NCBI RefSeq assembly: GCF_010731655.1
Contig: NZ_AP022619.1
Location: 2,232,001-2,296,000 of the forward strand
Source of the DNA: Mycobacterium paraseoulense
GTDB taxonomy: Bacteria; Actinomycetota; Actinomycetes; Mycobacteriales; Mycobacteriaceae
Direction of reading: 5' to 3'
Length of the DNA stretch: 64,000 bases
Of the stretch, positions 19,090 to 29,498 are shown one piece after another; positions within the stretch are counted from its first letter, which is position 1, and each line of letters begins with the position of its first letter. Made by a program: the position numbers and the translations under genes. A model generated the notes under the pieces. The model saw only the letters and a list, made by a program, of their open reading frames with translations. It made no database searches and had not been told where the DNA came from.

Positions 19090-21126
19090 ATGGTCCTGCA
19101 CGCCCAGCCCGATGATCAGCCCGCCGACGCCATGCCCGAGGAGGCATTCGAAGCGGCTCCGGCGGTCTTGCCTTCGCCCATCGACTTCAGCGCACCGGCG
19201 CCGCTGGCTTCCAGCGGGGCACTGCGGAACCCGTTTCCGCCGATCGCCGATTACGCCTTTCTGTCGGACTGGGAGACGACGTGCCTCATCTCCCCCGCGG
19301 GATCCGTCGAATGGCTGTGCGTGCCGCGGCCCGACTCCCCCAGCGTGTTCGGTGCCATCCTCGACCGCAGCGCCGGCCACTTCCGGCTCGGCCCCTACGG
19401 CGTCTCGGTGCCCTCGGCCCGCCGCTACCTGCCCGGCAGCCTCATCATGGAGACCACCTGGCAAACCCACACCGGGTGGTTGATCGTGCGCGACGCGCTG
19501 GTGATGGGGCCGTGGCACGACATCGAGCGCCGATCGCGGACCCACCGCCGCACGCCGATGGATTGGGACGCCGAGCACATCCTGCTGCGCACGGTGCGCT
19601 GCGTCAGCGGAACCGTCGAGCTGATGATGAGCTGCGAGCCCGCCTTCGACTACCACCGCGTCGGGGCCACCTGGGAGTACTCGGCCAACGCGTACGGTGA
19701 GGCCATCGCGCGGGCCGCCAAGCAGCCCGACGCCCACCCGACCCTGCGGCTCACCACCAATCTGCGGATCGGGCTGGAGGGCCGCGAGGCGCGCGCACGC
19801 ACGCGGATGAAAGAGGGCGACGATGTGTTCGTCGCCCTGAGCTGGACCAAGCACCCGGCGCCGCAGACCTACGAAGAGGCCGCGGACAAGATGTGGCAGA
19901 CCACCGAGTGCTGGCGGCAGTGGATCAACATCGGCAACTTCCCCGACCACCCGTGGCGGGCCTACCTGCAACGCAGCGCACTCACGTTGAAAGGGCTGAC
20001 CTACTCTCCCACCGGGGCGCTGCTGGCGGCCGCCACCACCTCGCTGCCGGAAACGCCGCAGGGCGAACGCAATTGGGACTACCGCTACGCGTGGGTGCGT
20101 GACTCGACGTTCGCGTTGTGGGGCCTCTACACGCTGGGACTGGACCGGGAGGCCGACGACTTCTTCGCGTTCATCGCCGACGTCTCGGGCGCCAACAGCA
20201 ACGAGCGGCACCCGCTGCAGGTGATGTACGGCGTGGGCGGCGAACGCAGCCTGGTCGAAGAGGAGCTGCACCACCTGTCCGGCTATGACCATGCCCGCCC
20301 GGTGCGCATCGGCAACGGTGCCTACGACCAGGTCCAGCACGACATCTGGGGCTCGATCCTCGATTCGTTCTACCTGCATTGCAAATCCCGCGAGCAGATC
20401 CCGGAGAGCTTGTGGCCGGTGCTGAAGAAGCAGGTGGAAGAGGCGATCAAGCATTGGCGCGAGCCCGACCGGGGCATCTGGGAGGTCCGGGGCGAACCGC
20501 AGCACTTCACCTCGTCGAAGGTGATGTGCTGGGTCGCGCTCGACCGCGGCGCGAAGCTGGCCGAGCGCCAGGGCGAGAAGAGCTACGCCCAGCAGTGGCG
20601 GGCCATCGCCGAGGAGATCAAGGACGACATCCTGCAAAACGGGGTGGATTCCCGCGGGGTGTTCACCCAGCGTTACGGCAGCGACGCGCTGGACGCCTCG
20701 CTGCTGCTGGTGGTGCTGACCCGGTTCCTGCCCCCGGACGACCCCCGGGTGCGCAACACCGTGCTGGCCATCGCCGACGAGCTGACCTCCGAAGGCCTGG
20801 TGCTGCGCTACCGGGTCGAACAGACCGACGACGGGCTGTCCGGGGAGGAAGGCACATTCACGATCTGCTCGTTCTGGCTGGTGTCGGCGCTGGTGGAGAT
20901 CGGCGAGGTGGCGCGCGCCAAGCGCTTGTGCGAGCGGCTGCTGTCCTATGCCAGCCCGTTGCACCTCTACGCCGAGGAGATCGAGCCGCGCACCGGCCGG
21001 CACCTGGGCAACTTCCCGCAGGCGTTCACCCACCTGGCGCTGATCAACGCGGTCGTGCACGTGATCCGCGCCGAGGAGGAAGCCGACGGCTCCGGGATGT
21101 TCCAGCCCGCCAACGCCCCGATGTAG
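19090..21126 (+). CDS. GH15 family trehalase
   Basis: A 678-residue glycoside hydrolase of the glucoamylase-like family 15, matching Rv2402 and the characterised M. smegmatis trehalase from memory. It would split trehalose into two glucoses, part of trehalose recycling. Key segments are NWDYRYAWVRDSTF in the (alpha/alpha)6 barrel and the C-terminal LYAEEIEPRTGRHLGNFPQAFTH, which carries the acidic catalytic region. The N-terminal 50 residues are a low-complexity extension (PADAMPEEAFEAAPAV), so the true start may be later, for example ATG 19132. It converges on the lipoprotein genes. Confidence 0.88.
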   Translation: MVLHAQPDDQPADAMPEEAFEAAPAVLPSPIDFSAPAPLASSGALRNPFPPIADYAFLSDWETTCLISPAGSVEWLCVPRPDSPSVFGAILDRSAGHFRLGPYGVSVPSARRYLPGSLIMETTWQTHTGWLIVRDALVMGPWHDIERRSRTHRRTPMDWDAEHILLRTVRCVSGTVELMMSCEPAFDYHRVGATWEYSANAYGEAIARAAKQPDAHPTLRLTTNLRIGLEGREARARTRMKEGDDVFVALSWTKHPAPQTYEEAADKMWQTTECWRQWINIGNFPDHPWRAYLQRSALTLKGLTYSPTGALLAAATTSLPETPQGERNWDYRYAWVRDSTFALWGLYTLGLDREADDFFAFIADVSGANSNERHPLQVMYGVGGERSLVEEELHHLSGYDHARPVRIGNGAYDQVQHDIWGSILDSFYLHCKSREQIPESLWPVLKKQVEEAIKHWREPDRGIWEVRGEPQHFTSSKVMCWVALDRGAKLAERQGEKSYAQQWRAIAEEIKDDILQNGVDSRGVFTQRYGSDALDASLLLVVLTRFLPPDDPRVRNTVLAIADELTSEGLVLRYRVEQTDDGLSGEEGTFTICSFWLVSALVEIGEVARAKRLCERLLSYASPLHLYAEEIEPRTGRHLGNFPQAFTHLALINAVVHVIRAEEEADGSGMFQPANAPM

Positions 21127-21138
21127 TGGCGCGCGAGG

Positions 21139-21975
21139 TCAGCTCAGCGCGCTCACTTTGTCTCGCATAACTTGCGCAATGTCCAGCGCGCTGGAGTTGA
21201 TGTCCCCCTGCGCTTCCGGCGACGCGCCGGATGTGCCGAAGAAATCGACCTCGACTTCGATCAGGCAATTGTCCCGCACGCCGACGGCCCGGGCGGCGGG
21301 AAGCGATGGGGGCGAGAACAAGCGGGCTGTGTTCCATCGCATCGAAATAGTCGCCGCGACAACGGAAACGGCGCTCTGGACGTGACTGACTTGCACTTCC
21401 AGCGGCAGACTTCCACCCGAAATGGGCACCGTCTTGCCATCGCATTCCTGCCACTGCCTGGAGAACGTCGCGAAAAGGGCATTGGCGTCGGCAGCCGTGG
21501 GCAGGCCGATGGCGGCCTCCTGCACCCTGGTCACCGTCGCGGCGGAGCCAGCGTTGGGCCGCCATGTCGTGAGCGCAACATCTTTCACATTGGCGGACCG
21601 GTAGGCGCCTCGCTGCGTCATCACCGCCACTCCGAGGCAGCTTTCGGACCTCCCCGAGTCCGCACCCCCCAACATCTCGGGACCCCCGAAGAGCGGTGGG
21701 AAACGCGGGTCAGGCTCCAGGGGCTCCTTGACGATGCGCGATAGCGCGCTCCTGCCGAGCAGCACCCGCTTGACGGCTTGCCCGTTGAGGGATCGCGGCG
21801 TGGGGTTCGCTGGTGCCCGCGCCGCGCCGGCGACCGTGACCGAGCAGCCCGTCGCCGACATCAAGACGACCAGAAAGGCTGCTGCGCACCAACGTCGACC
21901 TCGACCGCGGCGCCTACCGGACGACGCGGCAACAACCGCGGGCCGGGACACTTCGATGCCGCAAATACTTCCCAT
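21139..21975 (-). CDS. Sensor-domain lipoprotein, copy 1 (LppR-like)
   Basis: A 278-residue secreted protein with a basic N-terminus, a hydrophobic segment and a lipobox (LMSATGC), then a domain like the extracellular PknH-type sensor domain. The pattern ESCLG, then WQECDG, then RDNCLIEVE gives spaced cysteines likely to form disulfides. It is related along its length to the two lipoprotein genes upstream on the same strand. Function unknown; these domains are thought to sense small molecules in the periplasm. A 120-base gap separates it from copy 2, so it may have its own promoter. Confidence 0.8.
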   Translation of the reverse strand: MGSICGIEVSRPAVVAASSGRRRGRGRRWCAAAFLVVLMSATGCSVTVAGAARAPANPTPRSLNGQAVKRVLLGRSALSRIVKEPLEPDPRFPPLFGGPEMLGGADSGRSESCLGVAVMTQRGAYRSANVKDVALTTWRPNAGSAATVTRVQEAAIGLPTAADANALFATFSRQWQECDGKTVPISGGSLPLEVQVSHVQSAVSVVAATISMRWNTARLFSPPSLPAARAVGVRDNCLIEVEVDFFGTSGASPEAQGDINSSALDIAQVMRDKVSALS

Positions 21976-22095
21976 GCGCTTTTCGGCTACCTCTCACTTC
22001 AACCGAGTCTAGGCTTGGCGGCACGGCGAAGACGGCATGGACACCTAAGCACAGCTCAACCCCAGAAAAGTCCCAGGGCGGTACCAGGTGCCGGG

Positions 22096-22875
22096 TCAGC
22101 TCAGCCCGCTGACCTTGTCCATCATCGCGTGCGCGACGTCGATGGCGCTGCGGTGCACGTCGCCGGACCCCTCGCCCGCCGGGCTCGTCGAATTGAAGAA
22201 CGCCACCTCGACTTCGACGAGGCAGTTCCCCCGCACGCCGATCGCGCGCGCCTCGGGCCGCGGGCCGCTGGACGGTATGCCGGGCAACTGGGTGTCGATC
22301 GAAATGGTGGCCGCCAGAACGGAATCAGAGATCCGCACCTCGGAAATGGTGTCCGAGAACACGATCGCGGGACGGTCGGTGATGATGCTCGGGCGCCCGA
22401 TGGTCACCGTCGTGCCGTCGCACTCGCGCCATTGCCGGGCGAACTGCTGGAATAAGGCGGCGGCCCCGGCGGTGCTGGACAAGGCGACCACGCCCTCGGC
22501 CACACTGATCACCTTCGCCGGCCCGCGCAGGTTCCACCACGTCTCCCGCGCCGCGTTCTTGACGTCGCCGGATTGGTAGGCGTTCTTCACCATCATCGAG
22601 GTGACGCCGACGCAGTTCAGCGGTGAGACCGCCCCGAACGCCGGCGGCAACACCTCGGGGCCGCCGAACCGCGCCGGAAGTTCGGCCTTGGTGCCAAAGG
22701 ACTGGCCGAGCAGTTTGGCGAGCTCACCGTCGTCGAGCAGCACCTTCTTGACGGCTTGCCCCGTGACCGGGTGGGGCTTCAGACCCGGCGCGGGTCGCGC
22801 GGTGCCCGAGACGGTGCAGCCGGCGACCAGCGCGACGGCCAGCAGGCAGGCGAGGACGGTGCGGCCGGTTGTCAT
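22096..22875 (-). CDS. Sensor-domain lipoprotein, copy 2 (LppR-like)
   Basis: 259 residues from the ATG at 22875, which overlaps the stop of copy 3 by one base (TGATG). The signal peptide ends in a clear lipobox, ALVAGC (C20). The mature domain repeats the plan of copy 1: GQAVKKVLLDDGELAKLLG near the N-terminus, then LNCVG, WRECDG and RGNCLVEVEVAFF. This is the copy most like M. tuberculosis LppR (Rv2403c) in overall plan. The long upstream extension of the frame is antisense noise. Confidence 0.82.
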   Translation of the reverse strand: MTTGRTVLACLLAVALVAGCTVSGTARPAPGLKPHPVTGQAVKKVLLDDGELAKLLGQSFGTKAELPARFGGPEVLPPAFGAVSPLNCVGVTSMMVKNAYQSGDVKNAARETWWNLRGPAKVISVAEGVVALSSTAGAAALFQQFARQWRECDGTTVTIGRPSIITDRPAIVFSDTISEVRISDSVLAATISIDTQLPGIPSSGPRPEARAIGVRGNCLVEVEVAFFNSTSPAGEGSGDVHRSAIDVAHAMMDKVSGLS

Positions 22876-23603
22876 CAGTTGCTGCTCGAGACTTTTCGCA
22901 ACATCGCCCGGACGACATCGATGGCCCGGGTCCCGGCTTGCGCGCCGGGGCCGACGGCGACCTTGACGTCGGCGATGACGTCCGCCGAGACGCCCACGGC
23001 CCGTTCCTGCGGGCACGGCGGGGTGTGGTGGTTGTCCCACGCGAGGACGGTCGCCGACAGTATCGGCCCGTCGACACGGGTGTCCGTCACCTTCGAGTAC
23101 AGCTCGGTGTTGCTCGGGTCGTGGGTGTACACCGTCACCGTGGTACCGGCGCAGTGTTGCCATTGCTTCACGAACGACTCGAAGAGCCGTTGCGCGTCGG
23201 CCGGCGGCGCCAGCTTGATCGCCGCCGCCGTCGCGCTGGACACGGCCACCCCGGAGTCGTAATTCCAGTAGTCCTGCGTCGCGGCGGCGCGGACCTGGCC
23301 ATGTTCGTAGACGACCCGCATCGCCGGCGCGATCGCGCCGAGGCATTCGATGGGCGCGGCGCCACCGCTGTCGCGAATCCCGTTGGGCAGCATATCGATA
23401 CCGCCCACGAGCGGCGGGCTGTGTGGTGGCAGCTCGTTCCCGACGGCCGCGCCGACCTCCCCGCCGTCGGGCAGGACCTGTTCGAGCGGCAGGCCGGCGC
23501 CGCCGAGAGGGCCGATGCGCGTGGGTGTCCCGGCGACGGTCGTGACGCATCCGCTGCTCAGCAGGCCGATACCGACCAGAGCTCCGGCTCGCGTCAGCGT
23601 CAC
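22875..23603 (-). CDS. Sensor-domain lipoprotein, copy 3 (LppR-like)
   Basis: 242 residues from a GTG at 23603, two bases after the lepA stop, so probably co-transcribed with lepA. Lipobox LLSSGC (C19). The domain again has spaced cysteines ([22 protein letters not shown]), but the third lies in a different context from copies 1 and 2. It is the most diverged of the three. Anchored outside the membrane, function unknown. Confidence 0.8.
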   Translation of the reverse strand: MTLTRAGALVGIGLLSSGCVTTVAGTPTRIGPLGGAGLPLEQVLPDGGEVGAAVGNELPPHSPPLVGGIDMLPNGIRDSGGAAPIECLGAIAPAMRVVYEHGQVRAAATQDYWNYDSGVAVSSATAAAIKLAPPADAQRLFESFVKQWQHCAGTTVTVYTHDPSNTELYSKVTDTRVDGPILSATVLAWDNHHTPPCPQERAVGVSADVIADVKVAVGPGAQAGTRAIDVVRAMLRKVSSSN

Positions 23604-23605
23604 GG

Positions 23606-25489
<1,884 letters not shown>

Positions 25490-25569
25490 CGGCTCGTGGG
25501 TATGTCCAGGGTATCCAGGCCCGGGCGCCCGGACCTACTTGGACACAATCGCACACACCCGCCCGCGTC

Positions 25570-25575
25570 TATGCT
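25570..25575 (+). promoter_or_regulatory. -10 element of the Rv2405-like gene
   Basis: TATGCT ends 7 bases before the ATG at 25582, the spacing of a leaderless mycobacterial transcript. Confidence 0.55.
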
Positions 25576-25581
25576 GCGAAT

Positions 25582-26181
25582 ATGGCGTCTGCCCGCAAAT
25601 CCCAGTGGAAGACGTTCCAGCGGTTCGCGGAAAACCTGGTGTTCGACCGGGCCCCGCGACTGGCCCGGCACGTGCAGAACTCGCAGACCGTGCTGCGCGA
25701 ACTGCAGCAGGCGGTCAAGATCACCGCGAACGTCATCGCCGCCGCCGCGCCGCAACAGCCCGCGATCGCCGCGGGCCGCCCGGTGACGAGCACGAGCTTC
25801 CCCACCGCGCAGCGTGCGCGCAAGCTGGTCTACGCCCCCGACCTCGACGGCCGGGCCGATCCCGGCGAGATCGTGTGGACGTGGGTGGTCTACGAGGACG
25901 ACCCCACCCGCGGCAAGGACCGCCCCGTGCTGGTGGTCGGCCGTGATCGCCGCGTCCTGCTGGGGTTGATGGTGTCCAGCCAGGAGCGCCACTCCGAGGA
26001 CCGGGACTGGATCGGAATCGGTTCTGGCGCTTGGGATTACGAGGGCAGGCCGAGCTGGGTTCGGCTGGACCGGGTGCTCGACGTGCCCGAAGAGAGCATC
26101 CGCCGCGAGGGCGCGATCCTGGATCGGGACATCTTCGACCTGGTCGCCGAACGGTTGCGCGCGGACTACTCCTGGAGCTGA
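25582..26181 (+). CDS. PemK/MazF-like fold protein (Rv2405-like)
   Basis: A 199-residue protein. The C-terminal two-thirds (VWTWVVYEDDPTRGKDRPVLVVGRD, LGLMVSSQ, DRVLDVPEESIRREGAILD) follow the small beta-barrel pattern of the PemK/MazF type, known from ribonuclease toxins. No antitoxin gene is adjacent, and the N-terminal helical region (about residues 1-60) is not part of a standard toxin. I chose ATG 25582 because a -10 sits at leaderless spacing. It matches the position of Rv2405 between lepA and the CBS protein. Whether it cleaves RNA is unknown. Confidence 0.7.
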   Translation: MASARKSQWKTFQRFAENLVFDRAPRLARHVQNSQTVLRELQQAVKITANVIAAAAPQQPAIAAGRPVTSTSFPTAQRARKLVYAPDLDGRADPGEIVWTWVVYEDDPTRGKDRPVLVVGRDRRVLLGLMVSSQERHSEDRDWIGIGSGAWDYEGRPSWVRLDRVLDVPEESIRREGAILDRDIFDLVAERLRADYSWS

Positions 26182-26208
26182 GGGGCGACGTTCAGCCCCG
26201 CGCGGCTA

Positions 26209-26637
26209 TCAGCCCTGCGTGATGTAGGACTGCAGCTGCTGCTGTTCGGCCTCGAGTTCTTCCATGCGGGTCTTCACCACGTCGCCGATGCTGACGATGC
26301 CGATCAGCTTCTTGCCGTCGAGCACCGGCACGTGGCGCACCCGGTTCTTGGTCATCAGCACGCTCAGGGAGTCGACCGTGTCGGCCTTCGTGCAGGTGGC
26401 GACGTTGGCGGTCATGATCTTGGAGACCGGCCGCGACAGCACGCTGGCGCCGTGGGTGTGCAGCTGGCGCACGACGTCGCGCTCGGAGACGATGCCGACG
26501 ACGCCCTCGTCGCCGACGACCACCATGGCCCCGATGTTCTGATCGGCGAGGCCGGCGAGCAGCTCTTTGACCGTCGCCTCGGGGTTGATGGTCACCACCG
26601 CCGCGCCCTTGTTCCGCAAGACGTCCGCAATCCGCAT
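26209..26637 (-). CDS. Two-CBS-domain protein (Rv2406c-like)
   Basis: A 142-residue protein made of two CBS domains (first about residues 8-60, second about 72-128; GIVSERDVVRQL and GIVSIGDVVKTRMEELE are their C-terminal signatures) and a short glutamine-rich helix at the end. CBS pairs bind adenine nucleotides and report energy state. It matches Rv2406c in size and place. No partner enzyme is fused or adjacent. The ATG at 26637 was chosen because the upstream part of the frame is non-conserved. Confidence 0.88.
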   Translation of the reverse strand: MRIADVLRNKGAAVVTINPEATVKELLAGLADQNIGAMVVVGDEGVVGIVSERDVVRQLHTHGASVLSRPVSKIMTANVATCTKADTVDSLSVLMTKNRVRHVPVLDGKKLIGIVSIGDVVKTRMEELEAEQQQLQSYITQG

Positions 26638-26820
26638 CAAGGCCTCCAGCCGGTTGTGATCCGCTTCACACAGGCTACGGCTAACTCGCGCGGCGCAAAA
26701 GCCATGAAGAGAACCGGTAGCCGATCCGTGTCCATACCCTGACGTCTTCGTTCGGAACCGCGGCGCACCGGATCCCCCGATCGGCCCCCTCCGGGGGCCG
26801 CGCCTTGCAAGATGGGGGCC

Positions 26821-27660
26821 ATGATCGAGATCACGCTGCTCGGGACGGGGAGTCCGATCCCCGACCCCAACCGCGCCGGGCCGTCCACCCTGATCCGCGC
26901 CGGCGGGCAGGCGTTTCTGGTGGATTGCGGGCGTGGCGTGCTGCAGCGCGCGGCGGCGGTGGGCGTCGGCGCCGCCGGATTGTCGGCGCTGCTGGTCACC
27001 CACTTGCACAGCGACCACATCGGCGACCTCGGCGACCTCCTCATCACCCGCTGGATCAGCACGTTCGCCCCCGACCCGGCGCCGCTGCCGATCATCGGAC
27101 CACCCGGGACCGCGGAGACGGTGGAGTCGACGCTGCACGCGTTCCGCCACGACATCGAGTACCGGATCGCTCATCACGCCGACCTGAACGCACCACCCGC
27201 GGTCGAGGTCCACGAATGCACGGAGGGCGAGGTGTGGGACCGCGACGGCGTGTCGATCCGCGTGGCGCCCACCGATCACCGACCGGTGGCGCCGACCATC
27301 GGATTCCGGATCGACTACGGGACGGCGTCGGTGGTGCTCGCCGGGGACACGGTGCCGTGCGCCGGGCTGGACCAGCTCGCGGCCGGCGCGAGCGCGTTGG
27401 TGCACACCGTGATCCGCAAGGACATCGTCGGCAACATTCCGCAACAGCGGCTCCAGGACATCTGCGACTACCACTCGTCGGTCGAAGAGGCGGCGGCAAC
27501 CGCGGCCCGTGCCGGGGTCGGCACCCTGGTCATGACGCACTACGTGCCGGCGCTGGTGCCGGGCCAGGAAGAACAGTGGCGGGCGCTGGCAGCCTCGAAG
27601 TTCGGCGGCCGGATCGAACTGGGCGACGACCTGCTTCGCGTCGAAATCAACGCGCCGTAG
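26821..27660 (+). CDS. Ribonuclease Z-like metallo-beta-lactamase
   Basis: A 279-residue metallo-beta-lactamase-fold protein matching Rv2407. The metal-binding HLHSDH (H61-H66) and the downstream histidines in PTDHRP and MTHYVP are intact. RNase Z enzymes trim tRNA 3' ends. The start is set at ATG 26821 ([10 protein letters not shown]) because the family begins there; an upstream in-frame ATG at 26812 adds three residues. A CAAGAT hexamer just before it could be a -10 for a leaderless or near-leaderless transcript. Confidence 0.88.
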   Translation: MIEITLLGTGSPIPDPNRAGPSTLIRAGGQAFLVDCGRGVLQRAAAVGVGAAGLSALLVTHLHSDHIGDLGDLLITRWISTFAPDPAPLPIIGPPGTAETVESTLHAFRHDIEYRIAHHADLNAPPAVEVHECTEGEVWDRDGVSIRVAPTDHRPVAPTIGFRIDYGTASVVLAGDTVPCAGLDQLAAGASALVHTVIRKDIVGNIPQQRLQDICDYHSSVEEAAATAARAGVGTLVMTHYVPALVPGQEEQWRALAASKFGGRIELGDDLLRVEINAP

Positions 27661-27678
27661 CGGTCATTCGCGGCGCGG

Positions 27679-28518
27679 CTACGCCAGCCGGGTGACCTCC
27701 ACGACGACGTCGAGATCGGTCGCCCCCTGCCCGGAGTAGATGCCTTTCAGCGGGGGGACGTCGGTGTAGTCGCGCCCGGCGCCCACGCTGACGTATTGCT
27801 CGGAAATCTCGGTTTCGTTGGTGGGGTCGTAGCTCCACCACCCGCCCGTCCACGCCTGGATCCAGGCGTGACTGCGCCCGTCGACGGTGTCCCCGACGAC
27901 GCCGTCGCGCTTGGGGTGCAGGTACCCCGACACGTAGTGCGCGGGAATACCCATGGCGCGCAACAACATCAGCGACAGGTGGACGAAGTCCTGGCACACT
28001 CCCCTGCCCTCGTTCAACGCATCCAGCCCCGACGAGTGCACGCTGGTGGTGCCGGGAAGGTATTCCAGCTCGCTGCGCACCCAGTGCGCCGCGGCGACGA
28101 CGGCCTCGGCGGGCCGGTGCGACTTGGCGATCTTCTTGGCCACGGACGTCACCTTCTTGCTCGCCGGGGTGTGGTCGGTGGGGCGCAGCAATTCGTCGAA
28201 CCGATCGATGACGGCCTCGGAGTCCAGCTCGCGCCAGCCGACGTCGGTGACCGGCGGTTCGGGCCCCTCGGTTTCGACCACCGACGACGACGTCACCGTG
28301 AGGTCGGTGTGCGGCGCGTGCAGGTCGAAAGCCGTTACGGCCGTGCCCCAATAGTCGATGTAGCGATAGGACCGGGTCGCCGGGATGGTTTCGACGCGAT
28401 TGAGGATGACGTTCTGCCTGGAGTTCGACCGCGGGGTCAGCCGCGCTTCGTTGTAGGAGGCGGTCACCGCCGACTGGTAGGCGTAGCCCGTGGTATGCAC
28501 CACCCGCAGCCGCCACAT
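27679..28518 (-). CDS. Transglutaminase-like cysteine protease-fold protein (Rv2409c-like)
   Basis: A 279-residue protein with an N-terminal beta domain (MWRLRVVHTTGYAY) and a transglutaminase-like core. The catalytic triad is visible as Cys in GVCQDFVH, His in GRSHAWIQ and Asp in YDPTN. It is the third gene of a three-gene unit with an Alpha-E protein and a circularly permuted ATP-grasp protein, with 1-base overlap (TGATG). Comparative genomics predicts that such trios make or trim peptide tags or amide bonds; the substrate is unknown. Confidence 0.88.
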   Translation of the reverse strand: MWRLRVVHTTGYAYQSAVTASYNEARLTPRSNSRQNVILNRVETIPATRSYRYIDYWGTAVTAFDLHAPHTDLTVTSSSVVETEGPEPPVTDVGWRELDSEAVIDRFDELLRPTDHTPASKKVTSVAKKIAKSHRPAEAVVAAAHWVRSELEYLPGTTSVHSSGLDALNEGRGVCQDFVHLSLMLLRAMGIPAHYVSGYLHPKRDGVVGDTVDGRSHAWIQAWTGGWWSYDPTNETEISEQYVSVGAGRDYTDVPPLKGIYSGQGATDLDVVVEVTRLA

Positions 28519-29498
28519 CAGTTGTCCCCCGGCCGGCCGACCAGCCTGGCGCGGTCGCCGGCGTCCGACCACGCCACCCATGGAGTGACGTGAAAGTACT
28601 GCACGGACAACGCTTCTCCGACATCGCGACAGGTTCGCTGCAGTCCGGCCAGGCGGAGCTCCAGGGATTCGAGCAGCACACCGGGCTGCACGAATTCCAG
28701 TTCGCTGCGGGCCTGCCCCAGCAGCCGTTGCGCCTCCCCGGTGGCCCCGATCCGGCTCTGCCGGTTGTGCAGCAGTTCGTCGAGGTTGTGTTCGGCCAGG
28801 CGCAGCGAATAGAACACCGAACGCGGGAAAAGCCGGTCGAGCATCATGAACTCGACGACCCGGCCGGCGTCGAGCACCCCGCGGTAGGTGCGCAGATAGG
28901 TGTCGTGCGCGCCCGCGGAACGCAACAGCGTCACCCATGCCGGGGACGATGCGCTGTCTCCCACCCGCGACAGCAACAGCCTGACCGTCATGTCGACGCG
29001 CTCGATCGCGCGTCCCAGCACCATGAATCGGTAGCCGTCGTCGCGCGACAGCGTCGAGTCGGCCAGCCCGGCGAACATCGCCGCCCGGCCCTCGACGTAG
29101 GACAGGAATTCGTGGGGCCCGAGCCGTCTGGCGGCACGCTCGCGTTCGGCCAGCGCGTGATAGGTGGTGTTGAGGCACTCCCAAATCTCGCTGGAGGTCA
29201 CCTCGCGCGCCGACTTGGCGTTCTCCCGCGCCGCCGTGATCGCGTCGACGATCGACGAACCCCCGGAGGCGTTGGTGCTGAAGGCCACCAGGTCGGTCAA
29301 CGACCACACGTCGAGGTCGTGGGCGGGCGGATCGATGCCGAGCACCCGGAGTAACAGCCGTGACGTTTGGTCGGGGTCGACGCTGGAATCCTCGAGCAGC
29401 TGGTGCAGGACCACGTCGAGGATGCGCGCCGTGTCGTCGGCCCGCTCGACATAGCGGCCGATCCAGAACAGCGCCTCGGCGTTGCGCGCCAGCATCAT
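28518..29498 (-). CDS. Alpha-E domain protein (Rv2410c-like)
   Basis: A 326-residue all-helical protein (Alpha-E, DUF403) beginning MMLARNAEALFWIGRYVERADDTAR, with a second related stretch, YRFMVLGRAIERVDMTVRLLLSR. The start is ATG 29498 (or 29495), overlapping the stop of the ATP-grasp gene as ATGATG. Alpha-E proteins are found almost only beside ATP-grasp and transglutaminase genes and probably form a scaffold or active complex with them. Biochemical role not established. Confidence 0.88.
   Translation of the reverse strand: MMLARNAEALFWIGRYVERADDTARILDVVLHQLLEDSSVDPDQTSRLLLRVLGIDPPAHDLDVWSLTDLVAFSTNASGGSSIVDAITAARENAKSAREVTSSEIWECLNTTYHALAERERAARRLGPHEFLSYVEGRAAMFAGLADSTLSRDDGYRFMVLGRAIERVDMTVRLLLSRVGDSASSPAWVTLLRSAGAHDTYLRTYRGVLDAGRVVEFMMLDRLFPRSVFYSLRLAEHNLDELLHNRQSRIGATGEAQRLLGQARSELEFVQPGVLLESLELRLAGLQRTCRDVGEALSVQYFHVTPWVAWSDAGDRARLVGRPGDN

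Noticed and set aside
25582..26181. Complete toxin-antitoxin module
   Set aside because: Only a PemK/MazF-like fold protein is present; no antitoxin gene lies before or after it.
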